Below, piece after piece: positions 1 through 17,100 of a stretch of 64,000 nt of DNA (position 1 is its first letter; every line of letters begins with the position of its first letter). The notes under the pieces are model-generated. The model saw only the letters and a program-made list of their open reading frames with translations. It had not been told where the DNA came from and did no database searches. The DNA comes from Kryptolebias marmoratus. Lineage: Eukaryota > Chordata > Actinopteri > Cyprinodontiformes > Rivulidae. The position numbers were made by a program, and so were the translations under genes. The stretch covers positions 16,419,458 through 16,483,457 of the forward strand of contig NC_051449.1 of assembly GCF_001649575.2 (NCBI RefSeq), written 5' to 3'.

Positions 1-157
1 TGAGCTAAAGATGAAGATTTAGTACATTACATGCTTATGTTAGAGTTTGACAAGTGATGAGTAATTATTATTATTATTATTATTTAATAGCTTCTGTTAC
101 AAAATTTTTCTTTTTTTGGAGAGTCACCGCTCTGTTGCACTCATTGTCTTCATGTAA

Positions 158-3386
<3,229 letters not shown>

Positions 3387-4435
3387 GCAGATGGTTGAAC
3401 CACCGTCAGCCTTTCTGTGGTCGGAGGATCAGTCAGACGCAGGGAGATCTCAGGACGCCTGCCGAGCACTGGGAGAGCTGAAATAAACGGATTTTAGTTT
3501 TATCGAGCTACGCACATTTTTTTTTTTTTTTTTTTTTTTTTTCCTGGACAGTAGAACAGACTTTGGACCCGGGCGTCAGCTTAACAGGAGAAGATGGGAT
3601 TATTTTACCACAAAAATAATAACACCAACCTTTGGCGCAAAGCCAAAAAAGACTTTGGAGAAATTTTTTTTTTTTTCTGCAGCAACATTATATTGGCTAC
3701 AATAGAACACCTCTTCATCGTTTTAGGTCAAATCAAATCTTATCCTTTTTTTTTAATTAATTCAGCTATTTCTTAATAGTACATCCAGCCAAAAGTTACC
3801 TGTTTGATGCATTTTCTCTTTTAAAGGCCAAAGCACAAACCAACATGACATGCAGAAACAGTGTCTTCTCGTGAAGCTTTTAATTCTCAACAATTTGTCA
3901 ACCTCTTGTGTTTTTTTTTTCTTTTTTCTTTACCCTTCCCTGTTATGTGTAGTTTTTGTGTTGGGAAAGAAATCAGTTTTAATAAATATGACTTGAATTT
4001 CATTCTGTCAAGTACACGTCAGCTCCTTCTCCTGCTCAGGACAGAAGCAGTGTCGGAACAAAACGAGACTCCGCGTTCGTCTGTTACCGTCTGACTTCTG
4101 GCTGCTAAATCACACGAATAACTGGAACCGTTGTCATATTTGGGCTGTTTGTTGCTTGTTGACTAATAACGACCTCGCAGAAATCTGTTGTTTTTTTTTT
4201 AGGTCTTTTAAAGTAGCATTGGACTTTCTCTTCGCGTACTGTAGGCTGGGAACGTATCACCTGAACCGAGCGACATCGTAACTTAAGGAGAACTGCTGTC
4301 AGTTTTTGTGGAGGGGCGGGGCGGGGGAGAGGATTTCAGAAACTCCACCGAGACCTGCCTATTTTATGATAACTGAGTGAGAGAGGTGTTTTTTTGTATT
4401 TGTAAAACTAAATAAATTATTTCCAAACAATTTGC
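3387..4435 (+). other. cop1: cop1 3' UTR with candidate poly(A) signals
   Basis: This non-coding stretch follows the cop1 stop. An AATAAA lies about 100 bp after the stop, near 3482-3487, and a second lies at 4411-4416 followed by a TG-rich tract. Either could end the transcript. The stretch also has a long poly-T run (about 3519-3542). The UTR end is inferred from the signals only. Confidence 0.55.
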
Positions 4436-6829
4436 TGTTTATTGGAATATTTGTCTAAAACCCGCTCTCCTCTAAACACAGTTCCACGATGCTTTTTATA
4501 AAGTCTTCATGTGGTTGCTATACGTGTTGCTGAAGCCAAACCCCATGTGTTTCTGCTCACTTTGAAGGAACTGTTCAAAATGTCTCAATCACCAACTCCG
4601 GCCCAAAGAAGAGTTTATGTGCTAAAACAATATTACAGAAGAACTGAAGTTAAATTAAATAATGAGGATGTGGATCAGAAGGTTGCTGGTTTGATCCCAG
4701 ACCCCATCCAAAGGTCCTTAAAGGAATCATCCTGAGTAAGGTCAAAAAATAAAACCAGATTATGTTATGATAAACAGACCTATAGTGCCTAGTAGGTATG
4801 TTGGTTTAATTCAAAATGTTTTTTGAAAATCTCATATTTAGGAATGAAATGACTCCATCAAAAGTGGGATTTTGTTTAAAAAATCTGTTATGCAGCTTAT
4901 GCAAGTTTACTTAACTTTATTTCCACAACACCTTATTGATGCGTTAAATTAACTCAAGGTTATATTTTAGTCAGTTTAAGTATGTTGAACATTTACATCA
5001 TTTTGTCATTTATTTGTTTTTAATCTTTAAAATTAGATAAATATACAAGAACGTCCTTTTCTTTCAACAAATTTTATCAAATCATGACTTTAGGAGCCCA
5101 AGTATTTAAGGACTTAATTTTAATACGGACAACTCTATAAACTGAAGCTGAGGGGAGAAAAAATATTAATTAAAAGAGAATACAACGACATGCAAATGAT
5201 TTAAAATCAAAATTTGACAAAATACATAAAAGTTGAACATGAAGCTCTTCTATATTCTTCATGCTCTTCTTTATTCAGCATTTCCATCGTGTCTCCTGTT
5301 ATTTAAAGAAAAAAAAAAGCTGCTTTTTCTTATCTTCCATCGTGCAGGCATGTATCACCGTAACGTCAGCCCCCATCAGGGGGCTCAGACCTCCTTGCCA
5401 TGGCAGAATCTGGCAGGATCTGCTTCTTCATCCCACCCACCATGGACTCTGTGGTGAAACTTTCTTCATGTTTTTAATAAACCATTCCATCTCGCATTGT
5501 TGGTGAAGTCTCTTCTGGTTCAACGTTTCGAGTGCCAAAACTGAGAATTTTTACTTTTTTATTGTGGTTTGAAAAACATTCTCATTTTTTAATTCGATGC
5601 TGGCTGCATGGTTCAAAGAAGCTGGAATAAGGATATGTTTCCTGCTGCGCTGAATCATCTCTTCTTCAACAACACAAGAGTCTGAGAACTAAAGAGAGCA
5701 GATACTTTGGTGAAAAGTTTCAACTGTTTACCACTCCAGTTTATTTTTAGTAAATGTGTTTAATAGATGACTGCAGGCCACCCTGTTTTAACACCCAGAG
5801 CCATACTTTTTATTTATTATTTATAATGCTCCCAATCTCCAGGTTTTCTGAGGGTCTTTTAAGTTTTTCTTTGGAATTTGGCTGTTTGTTTTTTTTTTTT
5901 TTTCTAGCCTTTTTTTCTGACCATGACAACAAACTGTATAAATGTGCTTAAACATGTGGAAAGTGGAACATGAAAAAATTGTCAGCAATAAAAAGTATCT
6001 ACAGCAGATGAACAGTATCTAAAAGACGTGTCTTTAAGAAATCCATGAAAACCCTGACACAGGACCAGAAAGATCCATTCAGTCTTCTGTATGTCAGTTT
6101 TTCAGCTAAAAGCTCTTTGGAAATCACCTTGTTGGTGTTAAAATATTATTTTATGTTAAACTGAGTTATTTGGGGTTCTTTTCGTGGATTCATTCGACTA
6201 TAGAAACGGAAATAAATGATATTTTTGTGACACGCACCTAAAGATTCAATTTAAAGTGGTTTCTTTGTTAAGGTGTCTTATATGTCAACACAACACTGGT
6301 ATTAAGGAACCTTTTTATGTCTGATTAGGTCAAAGTTAGGTGGCTTAACTAACAAACTAGACTAGCAATACATTAATCTGAAAATAGCCAGGTATTGGAC
6401 TGAAAATGAATGAAAAATAGCTAAAGTTCAAAGAAAAACTGAAAGATTTTTAGACAGCCTAATGAAATATTGATTAAAGCTTTAAATGATTACAAGATAG
6501 CCTGGATTTTTGGAGATATAGGGAATTGAAGAACGACTCAAGGCTTTTGCGCACTTTTCTACATATTTGAAATAAAATAGTCTCTCGAATATGTACATCT
6601 TGTGTACTTACAGCCACAACAAAACAACACAATAGAATTTTATTTAAAAAAAAATAAGTATGCCTTACATTACCAAACACTTTGTAGTTTACTCGGTCAA
6701 AATACAATAAATGTGTGAATATGATTTATTTTGTGTAATTAAAAATACGTTTGGTTTTATTTTTTCACAATTTTCCTGGAAAGAGATTGCTATAGAAAAC
6801 ATGGTATTTTGATAGGACACTAAAAACTG
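4436..6829. other. Intergenic region cop1-xrn1, no gene recognised
   Basis: About 2.4 kb of AT-rich sequence. Short ORFs at 4511-4735, 5233-5506, 5754-5951 and 6474-6707 (minus) show no recognisable domain, and their composition is typical of chance ORFs in AT-rich DNA. I see no tRNA, no convincing exon and no intact transposon. The 4511-4735 ORF is the longest uninterrupted lysine/arginine-rich frame, but I do not recognise it. Confidence 0.5.
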
Positions 6830-7042
6830 GAACGATTGTTTTCCGGATGGAGGCGGAATGTTTTAGCTGACGGACATCGGACAACTAGCTAGTTAGCGGC
6901 CGCTGGAAACAAAACAGGAATCCAATACAAGTTGTATTGACTTCGCCTCCAACCTTTGCTTAGGCTCGCAGCTAAACGTCTCTTTTTTCTCGGTTTTAAT
7001 TGTTTTTCTTGAAGATTGAAAGTTGAAAGTGCACTGGTGAAG
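6830..7042 (+). promoter_or_regulatory. xrn1: Probable xrn1 promoter / 5' UTR
   Basis: This is the sequence immediately before the xrn1 ATG at 7043. It is locally richer in GC than the flanking DNA, contains a NotI-type GCGGCCGC at 6897-6904, and lacks an obvious TATA box. The start context is 'gtgaagATGG', with a purine at -3 and G at +4, which is a good vertebrate initiation context. The transcription start cannot be placed from sequence alone. Confidence 0.4.
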
Positions 7043-10000
7043 ATGGGGGTACCGAAGTTTTACCGATGGATTTCGGAGCGCTATCCTTGTCTCAGTGAAG
7101 TTGTGAAGGAACATAAGGTAGGAAACCAGCAGTTTCGTTGATTTCACCTAGCATTAGCCCAGCTAGCTGTTGGCTAAAAACGAGCAACAGCGGGCAGAAA
7201 AACTTTTCACTCCACGTAACTTCTCAGTGTCTGTCAGTGAATGAACACCTAGTATTTCACCGAATATCGCAAAGTTTGTGAATTATTGAAGCATAATAAA
7301 AGCACAAGGTCATTTGCAAATTTTATATAAAAACCCAGCTCGTTAAATAGACATTTTCCTAATCGTTTGGCTTTTAAAAATCAGAGTAAATATCAGTAAA
7401 TATGTTGTAATTTGGGTTTTTGTTGGGTGAGAAGATTCCTAAAAACAATAAAGCCTTACAGCCAGCTGGCACTAAATGTACAGTCACAACGTACAGACAG
7501 ATGCAAGCTGGAAAGCAGAGATAATCACAAGTTTCAATTTATCATGATCGTGAGAAGTTTTGGACACTGCTCTGTTTGTGTCAACAGCTTATAGCTGATA
7601 CGTGACGCTTTACTATATAAACTAGGCTGTTTTTTTAAATGGCACTACCTAAGCCATGCTGTGTAGTATTTCAGTTTGAGCCATAGTTTCATCAGACTGG
7701 TGTTTTATGCCCCGTTCATTGCATTTAACAGCATTGTTAGCAAAGCTGTAACTTTATATTGGACCAAAGTCCAGTGCTGTTTTCTCTAATAAATAAGGAG
7801 TGGTTAGCTGGGAAAGCACGCTAGAATGTTTTTGGTAACTTTTAAGCAAAATACCACAATGAATGTTTCGAGATAATCCCCACACAGTAAAGATTTAAGA
7901 AACAAAATTTCTTGTTGTTCAGAGAACAGAGACATTGGAGGATGTCTTTTTAAAAATAGTCTATCGTCTATTCATGTTGTACTTTTTTCCCCCCTTCCCT
8001 CAGATTCCAGAGTTTGACAACCTATATCTGGACATGAACGGCATCATCCACCAGTGCTCCCACCCGAACGACGAGGATGTCCACTTTCGCATTTCCGAGG
8101 AAAAGATTTTCGCCGACATCTTCCATTACCTGGAGGTGCTCTTCAGGATCATCAAGCCACGCAGGGTCTTCTTCATGGCTGTGGATGGGGTGGCGCCGAG
8201 GGCAAAGATGAACCAGCAGAGAGGTCGAAGATTCAGGTAGCGACTGAGAGGGATGAGAATGATGCCAATTTTCTGGATGTATATGTAGTATACATCCACA
8301 GTATGTATCAAGCTTCATATTATTTTGCAGTTATTTGAACTCTGTTTCCAAATATTGTATTGATGTCTGATATTATTGTGTTCAGTTTGAGACGGCTCCT
8401 TTTTTAAACGCTAGCCAAATATGTTGTTTTTCTTCCAGCTGCTCCCTTCTGCAGGGTTTGCCCCAGCGAGCGAACTCGCTTGAAATATTTGGCGATTGTT
8501 TTACAACGAATGGTCTTCCTGACACAACCTGGGCTTGAACCCGCAGCCTCAGGAACTAGTGAAATGTTTTTATTGCCAATTAAATCCAAATAAGCTTTAA
8601 ATGGAGTTAAAGCCTTTTTTTTATTATTTTAAACAAAATATTTCTTTTTCTGGTTGCAAAACCAGAAGAAACCAAGCCAAAGAGAGACTCTGGACTTAAA
8701 ACTGTTTGTCTGACCGCCAATGTTTTTTTGTTTTTGTGGGTGTTTGTGTTTAGGTCTGCCAAAGAAGCAGAGGAGAAGATAAAGAAAGCTCTGGATAAAG
8801 GAGAGGTGCTTCCTACAGAAGCTCGCTTCGACTCTAACTGTATCACTCCTGGTAGGGTTGTTCAAAAGCTATATACTGTTTTTTTTTAATTTGTGAAAGC
8901 ACATTAGGGCTCTGTCTTCGACTTAAAGACGAGTTCTCTTAGTCTTTACCTTCTTGTTGGTTCTTTGTCACTCTTTGCCAGAATCTTTAAACTAACCCGC
9001 ATAAAGCTAAAACCCAAAAACGGACACACCCGAATCGAACACTAACACAGTGGGATTACTTTTGTGGTAGCTTCATTTATCAAGTTGACCTTAACTTTTA
9101 ATCATCAGTAAAATGAGATGTTTTCCAGCATGGATGTATTTGCTGGCAGTCAGACATAAACACGTTGGTCTTGAAAAGCAGCAGCAGCTCTTTTGATCAC
9201 ACACTTTTTTACTTCCCCAGGCACTGATTTTATGGCGAGACTACAGGAGCAGCTAAAGTATTTTGTTCACAACAAGCTCTCCACGGACAAGTTGTGGCAG
9301 AATGTCAAGGTCTACTTGTCTGGTCACGAGGTGGGTTTCGTCAGCAGCACGGGATTTTCACTACATTTTGGAAAGTGCAAGAACATGTGACGGTTTAAGG
9401 AGACCTTTCTTGCGTTTGATTTTATTTTTCTTTTTTGCCTAAAGACACCAGGCGAAGGAGAACACAAGATCATGGAGTTTATTCGTTCTGAGAATGCCAA
9501 GCCCGGTCATAATCCCAACACCCGACATTGCCTGTATGGCCTGGATGCTGACCTGGTATGGTTTATTGTCAGTCTGTAAGGATGAGGATTTACATTATTA
9601 CTCTGATCCTCTCTGAATGCATACTCTTCCCTCCACTGCGTTGTAGATCATGTTGGGTTTGACCAGCCACGAGCCAAATTTCTCCCTGCTCAGAGAAGAA
9701 GTCAGATTTGGAGGGAAGAAATCCCAAAAAAGGTTCTCTGTTCCCCCGATTTACTTATTAATTTTTTTGTCACACTATATTTCTTTTCTCTCTTTTATGC
9801 CATGCTCTGTATTCTAAGTGTTTTCTGTGTTTTATATCCTCCTCTTTTTTTTCTTCCTTTTATAGAATAACAGCTCCAGAGGAGACAACTTTTCACCTGC
9901 TTCACTTGTCTCTGATGAGAGAGTACATAGACTATGAGTTCTCAGAGCTAAAGGTGAGACACGCTGATATTTATAAGTTGCATTTACAGTGACAGCAATT

Positions 10001-13000
10001 TTCCGGCGTTAATTTGACAGAAGTCCTTCCTGTAAATAAAACGCTTGTGTGAACAGAACATCGGCCTATTTGAGCCTGTTAGAATTTAGATTCAGTGGAT
10101 AGTAACCAAATGAAACTATACGATCTCAGTCTAATTATGAAGACATTCTTACACTTTTATACCCTGGCGGACCCTTCTCCCCTGTCATGTCGCCACACAC
10201 TTCCTGCTTCCTGACACATACTTGCATACAGATCAGAAAAGCTGCGAGAAGAAAGGTGACTTGTGTTTTAGGCGAGCGAAACCCAGCGTGTTTTGATATG
10301 GCTGTGATTAAAACTTTGGATGGACTTGAACATAATAATACAAAGGGACGATGCACAGACACGAGTCATTGTTCAAACTTTGTACGTGTAATCTATTTTC
10401 CTGTTATGTTTGTGGCTGTTTTTTCAGAGTCACATGGGTTCTGATTATGACCTGGAGCGAATAATAGACGACTGGATTCTAATGGGCTTCCTTGTAGGAA
10501 ATGATTTCATCCCTCACCTCCCTCATCTTCACATTAATCACGACGCTCTGCCGCTGCTGTACAAGACGTACATCAGTGTGCTGCCAAGCCTGGGAGGTGA
10601 GGCTCACACACATATACCCACACAAAAGTAAATGTTCTTACGTCGTCCGTACCCTGGTGCATGTGAACGAGTTTCTCATGATGTTGGAATGGTGCTCCAG
10701 CGTTGTGTTGTTTGGTTTCCAGCTCTGTCTGTGCTCGGCCACTCAGTCAAGCCTGTAATATGGTAATACGTTCTGTTTTTCATAACATATGTCAGATAGA
10801 GAAAGTGATTGGAATCCTAATTTCTAACTTAGGTTATCTGAATGAGAACGGCCACTTAAACCTCCGAAACTTTGAGAAATACATGGAGAAACTTTCTGAG
10901 GTGAGGCACGAACATTCGCCAACTTTACTTTGAAATATTTGGTATCGTGAGTGATGCTGAGTGTGTTTCAATTTTAAAAACAAAATCTATACAGATCTAA
11001 TATGAATATGTTGCTCTTTTTTTGTTCAGCTGCATCTCATACATGCAGCCTCTTATTTAAAAAATATATATAATAGCGTTTTTTGTGGAAACACCTGTAA
11101 CATTGGGTATGGTTTTATTTTTTTCCCCCTGCTTTGTACCCTTCTAGTTTGACCGGGAACATTTTAATGAGGTGTTTGTAGACTTGAAGTGGTTCGAGAG
11201 TAAAATAGGTAACAAATACCTGAACGAGTCAGCTGGTCTGGCAGCCGAGGAGGAAGCTGGCAGCAAAAAGAGTGAGGTAGGAGCGCAGCATTTAAAAGAA
11301 GCAACATTCTTTGATTGTTGTTGTCTGATTTCCACAATGTGCTTCCTGTAATTACTGTCGCTGATGATTTTATGTGCGAAGGACTCTGCTGCCCTGAGCT
11401 CAGCTGAACCAGCGACTGCAGAAGGAAAAGGAGCGCTGGGAGATGACGAGGAAGAGGAGGACGATATGTTTGAAACCGAGTTCAGGCAGTACAAACGCAC
11501 CTACTACATGACCAAGATGGGCGTGGATGTGGTGTCTGAGTAAGTGTAGAAACTAAAAGCCTTCAAAGGGATCACTCTGGCTTGAGTTTCAGTAGAAGCA
11601 ACAATTCAGCACCAGCCTTTTTTTTTTTTTTTTTAATGTGGACTAATATTAAAATGTGTAAGAGATCTCATTTTAATTAGGAATCAGATGGATTTGACAC
11701 AAACTGTGGGTGTTTTTAGGTACACCTGTTACTATATTGTGTGTCGATGCAGCATCTCAAAGGGCCTCAGAGCGAAATAAACTAAAAGAAGATGCGTCAG
11801 AGGCAGCTTTGTTTATTAAACACAGCTGATTGCATCACTTATAACTCAGGAAATGAGTTGCCCAACCAGTGAAAACCTATTCCTCAGGAACTCCAGTGAG
11901 ATGACGAACGTATAAATTGGGTCAGATTAGCAGCGTTGGCTTTGTGGCACGTTTTAGGAAGTTTGTACATGGCTCAGGGATACCTAAATGTAGTGCGTCA
12001 CCTTCCATCTGTGGCCTGCCAAGAAAATGGCACACAGATGCAACAAATACATTTCAAGCTTAGGAAAAACTGACGAGTGCCTTAAAACTTGAGAAAATAT
12101 TGTCCATCGTCGTTGCAGTTTCACCTTCATCACCGGCCCTAAGCTGTGTTCTCGTTCTAACTGTTTGCAGTGAGTTTCTAGCCGACCAAGCCCGGTGCTA
12201 CGTGGAAGGTATCCAGTGGATTCTTCACTACTATTATCACGGAGTTCAGTCCTGGAGCTGGTGAGTACTTTTACTCCTCTGTATCCTCAGAGAAGTGGGA
12301 TTATTTTGTAATGTCTCTTTAAAAAATGGTTCTGTATGGAGGATTGTAACGGACATATTAAAGAAATAAGTGGCTTAGGCAGAAAATAGCAGGAGATATT
12401 GTGTTTGGGGAAATATTGCAAAAGGAAAAATGAAACAAAACAGATAAATGGTACAGAACTAAAGAAATGTAAGCTTAACTAACTAACTAAATAAATAGAA
12501 ATAATACTTAAATAAATTATTGCAGCTGCAATAAAATAGAAATATCAACAGGTGAGACTCTTTATGGAACATTAATTGTTTGTAACTCTTTTTTGTTGTC
12601 GTTGTTTTTAATTGTTCTGGTATTTGTTGCCAAATTAATTAATTATTGACCAGTTATTTTCTGTATTTATTCTTAATTATAGCAGTTTCAGTGCTCCATA
12701 CAAGCATTTCTGTTTCACCAGCCTAACTTTAGTGACAGCTAGTGTTTCAGAATCCTAGCAAACCAATTACTGAGCAGATTATTTGAATCATTTATTGGAC
12801 GTCATGCATTGATTCTTAGATATAGTTTTGTCCCAGTTTTAATGCGCTCTTTTCAATTAGATCCATTTTGAATATTGTGTGTGTGTGCGCGCGCATCTCT
12901 TCAGGTACTACCCATACCACTACGCCCCGTTCCTGTCTGACATCAGGAATATATCGGGGTTAGAGCTGACCTTTGACCTTGGGAGACCCTTTATGCCTTT

Positions 13001-14164
13001 CCAGCAGCTGCTGGCAGTCCTGCCGTCTGCCAGCCAGTCGCTGCTGCCTGAATGCTACAGGGTAACAACTCACGCGCACGCCGAAGTTCGATAGTGTGGG
13101 TGTCCAAACTTTTGCCTGAGGTGTTCATTTATTATTTTTTTGATTTCTCAGAGCTTGATGACCAGCAAAAACTCTTCCATTATTGAGTACTATCCTGTCG
13201 AGTTCAAAACCGACCTCAACGGGAAGCAGCAGGAATGGGAAGCTGTGGTGCTCATTCCGTTTATAGACGAGGTACGAGCACTCGCGTACATTACTCATGG
13301 CGGGGTCGTGTTGCACGCGATGAACTCGTTAACCTGTGTGCGTTTGTCAAACAGAGGTGCCTGCTAGCAGCTATGGAGCCCTACAATCACAAGCTGACAA
13401 AGGAAGAGAAGGCCAGGAATCAGCATTCGGAGTGTGCCGTCTACTCATACGACCCCGATATAGACTTCACGTATACCTCCTCCCTGCCTCAGCTGTTTCC
13501 CAACATCATCCACTGCCATGTCAAGTAAACACCGACACACGCTCGCGCCGAGCCCTCTAAAATTCTGATTATTTTCTCTGAAAATACCCCGTGTTTGGAG
13601 AGGTTTGCCCGAGCTAAACGCAAACAAAGAGCGTACGTCAGTCTCGCTCTCAAGCTCACCGAAAGTTTATTGGTTGTTACAGGAAAGCAAACATCCCCAT
13701 GGATGCTTGGATGGTTCATTCGGACCACGTCAGCAAGCGTGCCGACCGCTCAGCTCTCTACTTCTGTGGCTTCCCCACTCTGCACCATATCAGACACAAG
13801 GTATCTTAGGTGTCAAGTTTTCAGCCAAAGTGGAAATGCTCCTGTCTTAATGCAAACCATTTAACATGGTTTAAGTTGATTTCCAGTCATGTTCAACATA
13901 TTTATCTAAAGATAATCAGTAGGAGACTATTCTTAACTAGTTTTTGGAATAATTCTTTGTTGAATTTATTTATTTTGAAAATACATTTCTGAAGCTCTGT
14001 TTTCCTCTCTCCCCTTTTTGATAATTTCATTTATTTATTATTTATTTTAACTCCGCTTCTCTCACCAGTTTTACAAGAAGAAAAACGGAGTGGTCGTCTT
14101 CCAGCAGAGCAGCAGAGGAGAGAACATGATGTTGGAAATTCTTCCCAGTCAGGAAGGAGAAACG
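7043..14164 (+). other. xrn1: XRN1 catalytic module (conserved regions CR1 and CR2)
   Basis: Exons 1-17 encode roughly residues 1-692. Visible catalytic features are Asp35 in [13 protein letters not shown], Asp86 in [19 protein letters not shown] (with Lys93, Gln97, Arg100 and Arg101, which form the 5'-phosphate pocket in the family), the acidic motif [10 protein letters not shown], and GLDADLIML. Together these are the metal-binding residues of the XRN family. CR2 motifs include [20 protein letters not shown] and [19 protein letters not shown]. No catalytic residue is missing, so the enzyme should be active. An acidic insertion ([15 protein letters not shown], exon 11) separates the two conserved regions, as in vertebrate XRN1. 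Confidence 0.92.
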
Positions 14165-17100
14165 GTGAGTGTTTGTTTCTGTACGTAGACCCATCTTAAA
14201 AAACCTAAATACAGTGTCAATTTTGGAAAAAACAAATTGGGCTGCGTCACAACATCATGGCTTCGGATGCTGAACCATTTAACATGCGGTCCAGACCTCT
14301 CACCTAATGAAAAGATTGTAGTGCATCACGAAATGAAAAAATCCATCAAATAAGACTCAGAACAGCTCGAATCCTCCATCACACAGGAATGGGGCAAAAC
14401 CTCCAGCAACTGCTCTCAGTTCAGCCTCTGTTCAGTTACGTTTCACTAAATTTACAGAATCTTATACCAGATTAGCAAAAAAACGAGTACCTGTGGGTGT
14501 GAATACATGTGGAGTAAATTACATTTATTTTAGCTCCATATTAGTTTTTGAAAACGACCTTGAATGTTTTTCTTTTTTTTCAGTGTGGACATACTTTAGG
14601 TATGATCTGATGCCTGTTTAGATACCGTTTCAAACACAGTTGTTGTAGATTTAGCTGTTTATTAAAGGACTCTCACATGAATTTTCAGGATCTTCTCAGT
14701 TTAAAAAAGAAGGCAGTGGTTTGGATGATGCTTTGTTGTACAAATGAACAACGACCCACAACAAAACCCGGTAATTTTTATTTTTAGATAAAACAGTGAT
14801 TTACAGTGGCTACGGCATTCACATAATTGAGGTGAACTTAATTAAATAAATAATAATAATGCGCCTGTAACCAACAATTGGATGTGAATATGCTTGAGGT
14901 TGAAGATCTGTACTTTTTGCCGTCTCTTCCTGGCTGAGAGAAATGTTGTCACTCTGAACTTCTGGCGTCGTCACTTGGTCGACTTTAACTTTTTCGCTCG
15001 AATCCTCCGTGTTTCCAGATATGCGACGATGTTGCCGCACAAGTGCTGGGCAAGTCTGTGTTTGTCAACTGGCCCCATCTAGAGGAAGCTCGCATCATTG
15101 CAGTTTCAGATGGAGAAACCAAGTAAGAAATGATACGGCACCAAAATGATAGATTTAAATGGGAAGGTCATGGGAATTGGGAAAAATGCTGAATCTCTAT
15201 GTGCTGAACGTCTGTCATTCTAGAAATACAGATTTTCAGTCTCTGTATAAATCCTAAGTTTGTTATTCCAACCTAAACTTTGTTCCCCTTCTTTCAGATT
15301 CGCTCTGGACGAACATCCAGGAGTCCAGCGGGTGTACGACAGGCCGTCCACTCCTCCGCCCACTAAAGTCTCCTTTTTGGGTGACAAGGAACAAAAAGAT
15401 TGGGTGAAGGATGTCCAGGGAATCACTGAACAGTAAGAAACACTAAACAAAAGCACTGTTAATAAAAACACTGTATCTGTATTTATAAGCATGAGACACG
15501 ACATACAGCCTGACGTTTTTAAAATGATTTAGATTTTTTTTAACCATTTCTTTTTTTAAATGTTCTCAGCTTTTTTAAGAGAAAAGGCGTCGTGGTGAAC
15601 GAGACGGCCGTGCTTTTATACGGCCAGATGCTGACGGGCCGAAAATACATCCCGAAAGCAAATCAAGTGGTGGAACTGGAGAAACAGTGGGCCAAACAGA
15701 TTCTGCCTTTCGCGTACCAGACTGTGGTGACGGTACTTGTTTCCGATTGCATTGAAAGAGTACACAAAAATACCAATGCTGCTTTAATTACCTGTCGCAA
15801 TCATGGCATCAGCGTCTCCTCTGATTCTTTCAGGACATCAAGGCCTTCTACTCGTCTCTGACCAGCTACAGGAGCCTCGATGAGCTCTTTCCCCCGGCAA
15901 CCACTGTCTTCATGGTGGGAGCGCCTTACTACGGTTCTATGGGAGAGGTGCGTCATCGGCCCTAACGCACTGTTAGGCTTTCATAACATTCCACTTAAAG
16001 TTTAGTGTGTGCATATTCAGCTCCTGAATAGAGATGCTAGTGTCGTCCGTGTTGTGAAATTAATAATAGCTGACATTCAAAATTTTGTAACAGGTTCAAA
16101 ATTCTCAAGACGTCATCAAAGAGGGTCGGATCAGAGTGGTGTTCGTTGTGCCTCGCGAGCCGCAGCTGGAGCACTTAATCCAGAATCAGCATGTAAGACG
16201 CACTCCTGTACAGACATTTAGTGGACGGGTTTCATCATGAGAGCTGTCATCCATCCTCTCGTTATTTGTTGGTTTTAGAAATACTCTGTCAAGTACTGCC
16301 CCGGCTACATCCTGGCGTCTCGCCTCGGCATCAGCGGCTACCTGGTCTCTCGCTTCTCGGGCAGCATCTTCATTGGCAGAGGCTCCAAAAGGAAGTGAGT
16401 GTCCGGTGGTGTTTATTTACTGAAAAGTACTAATACCTTTTTTATTTCTTTTTCCTAATCCAAAATTTTTTTCATCTACGTTGTATCAAGTCCCTGCGGG
16501 GAGCAGAGACCTAACGTTGGGCTGAACCTGAAGTTCAACAAGAAGAACGAGGAGGTTCCCGGGTACACCAAGAGGACTGAAAAAGAGTGGCTGTACTCGG
16601 ATGCTGTTGAGGAGCTGCTCGCTGAATACCTGGACAGGTAAAAGACACCCACCTGTCCCTTTTCTCTTTATCTACCATGTAGATGCTGCACCGTTGCACG
16701 CTTATGGATTTGTCTTTTAATTCTTTTAACTTCACATTTAAAACTGTCTGGTTGGTGTCTTAATGTATGCAAGAATGAGTTTAAGAGAAGAGCGCGATTG
16801 ACGCCGCTGTTTGTTGTTTTTCTAGATTTCCTGAAGTATTTGACACAGTCTCCAGAAACTCCCATGACGATATGTTTTATGAAGATGACATCTGGCCCGG
16901 GGAGGATCAGAACGGGTAGGACCAACAATTTACTTTGACCAGAAAACCCCCCTTTTTTATATCAAGGGAACTTTGAACTTCCATCTCCAACAACTGGAAT
17001 CTAATCACAGTTCCTGGAGAGATGATTGATTGCCCGAGCCCACCCTGGTTGGGATGTATTGTTATAGAAACCCCCCAGGGTGAAGCTGAGTGTTTTTCAG

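Noticed and set aside
4511..4735. 74-codon ORF between cop1 and xrn1
   Set aside because: It has no recognised domain, no splice context and no neighbouring conserved blocks; chance in AT-rich DNA is the simpler reading.
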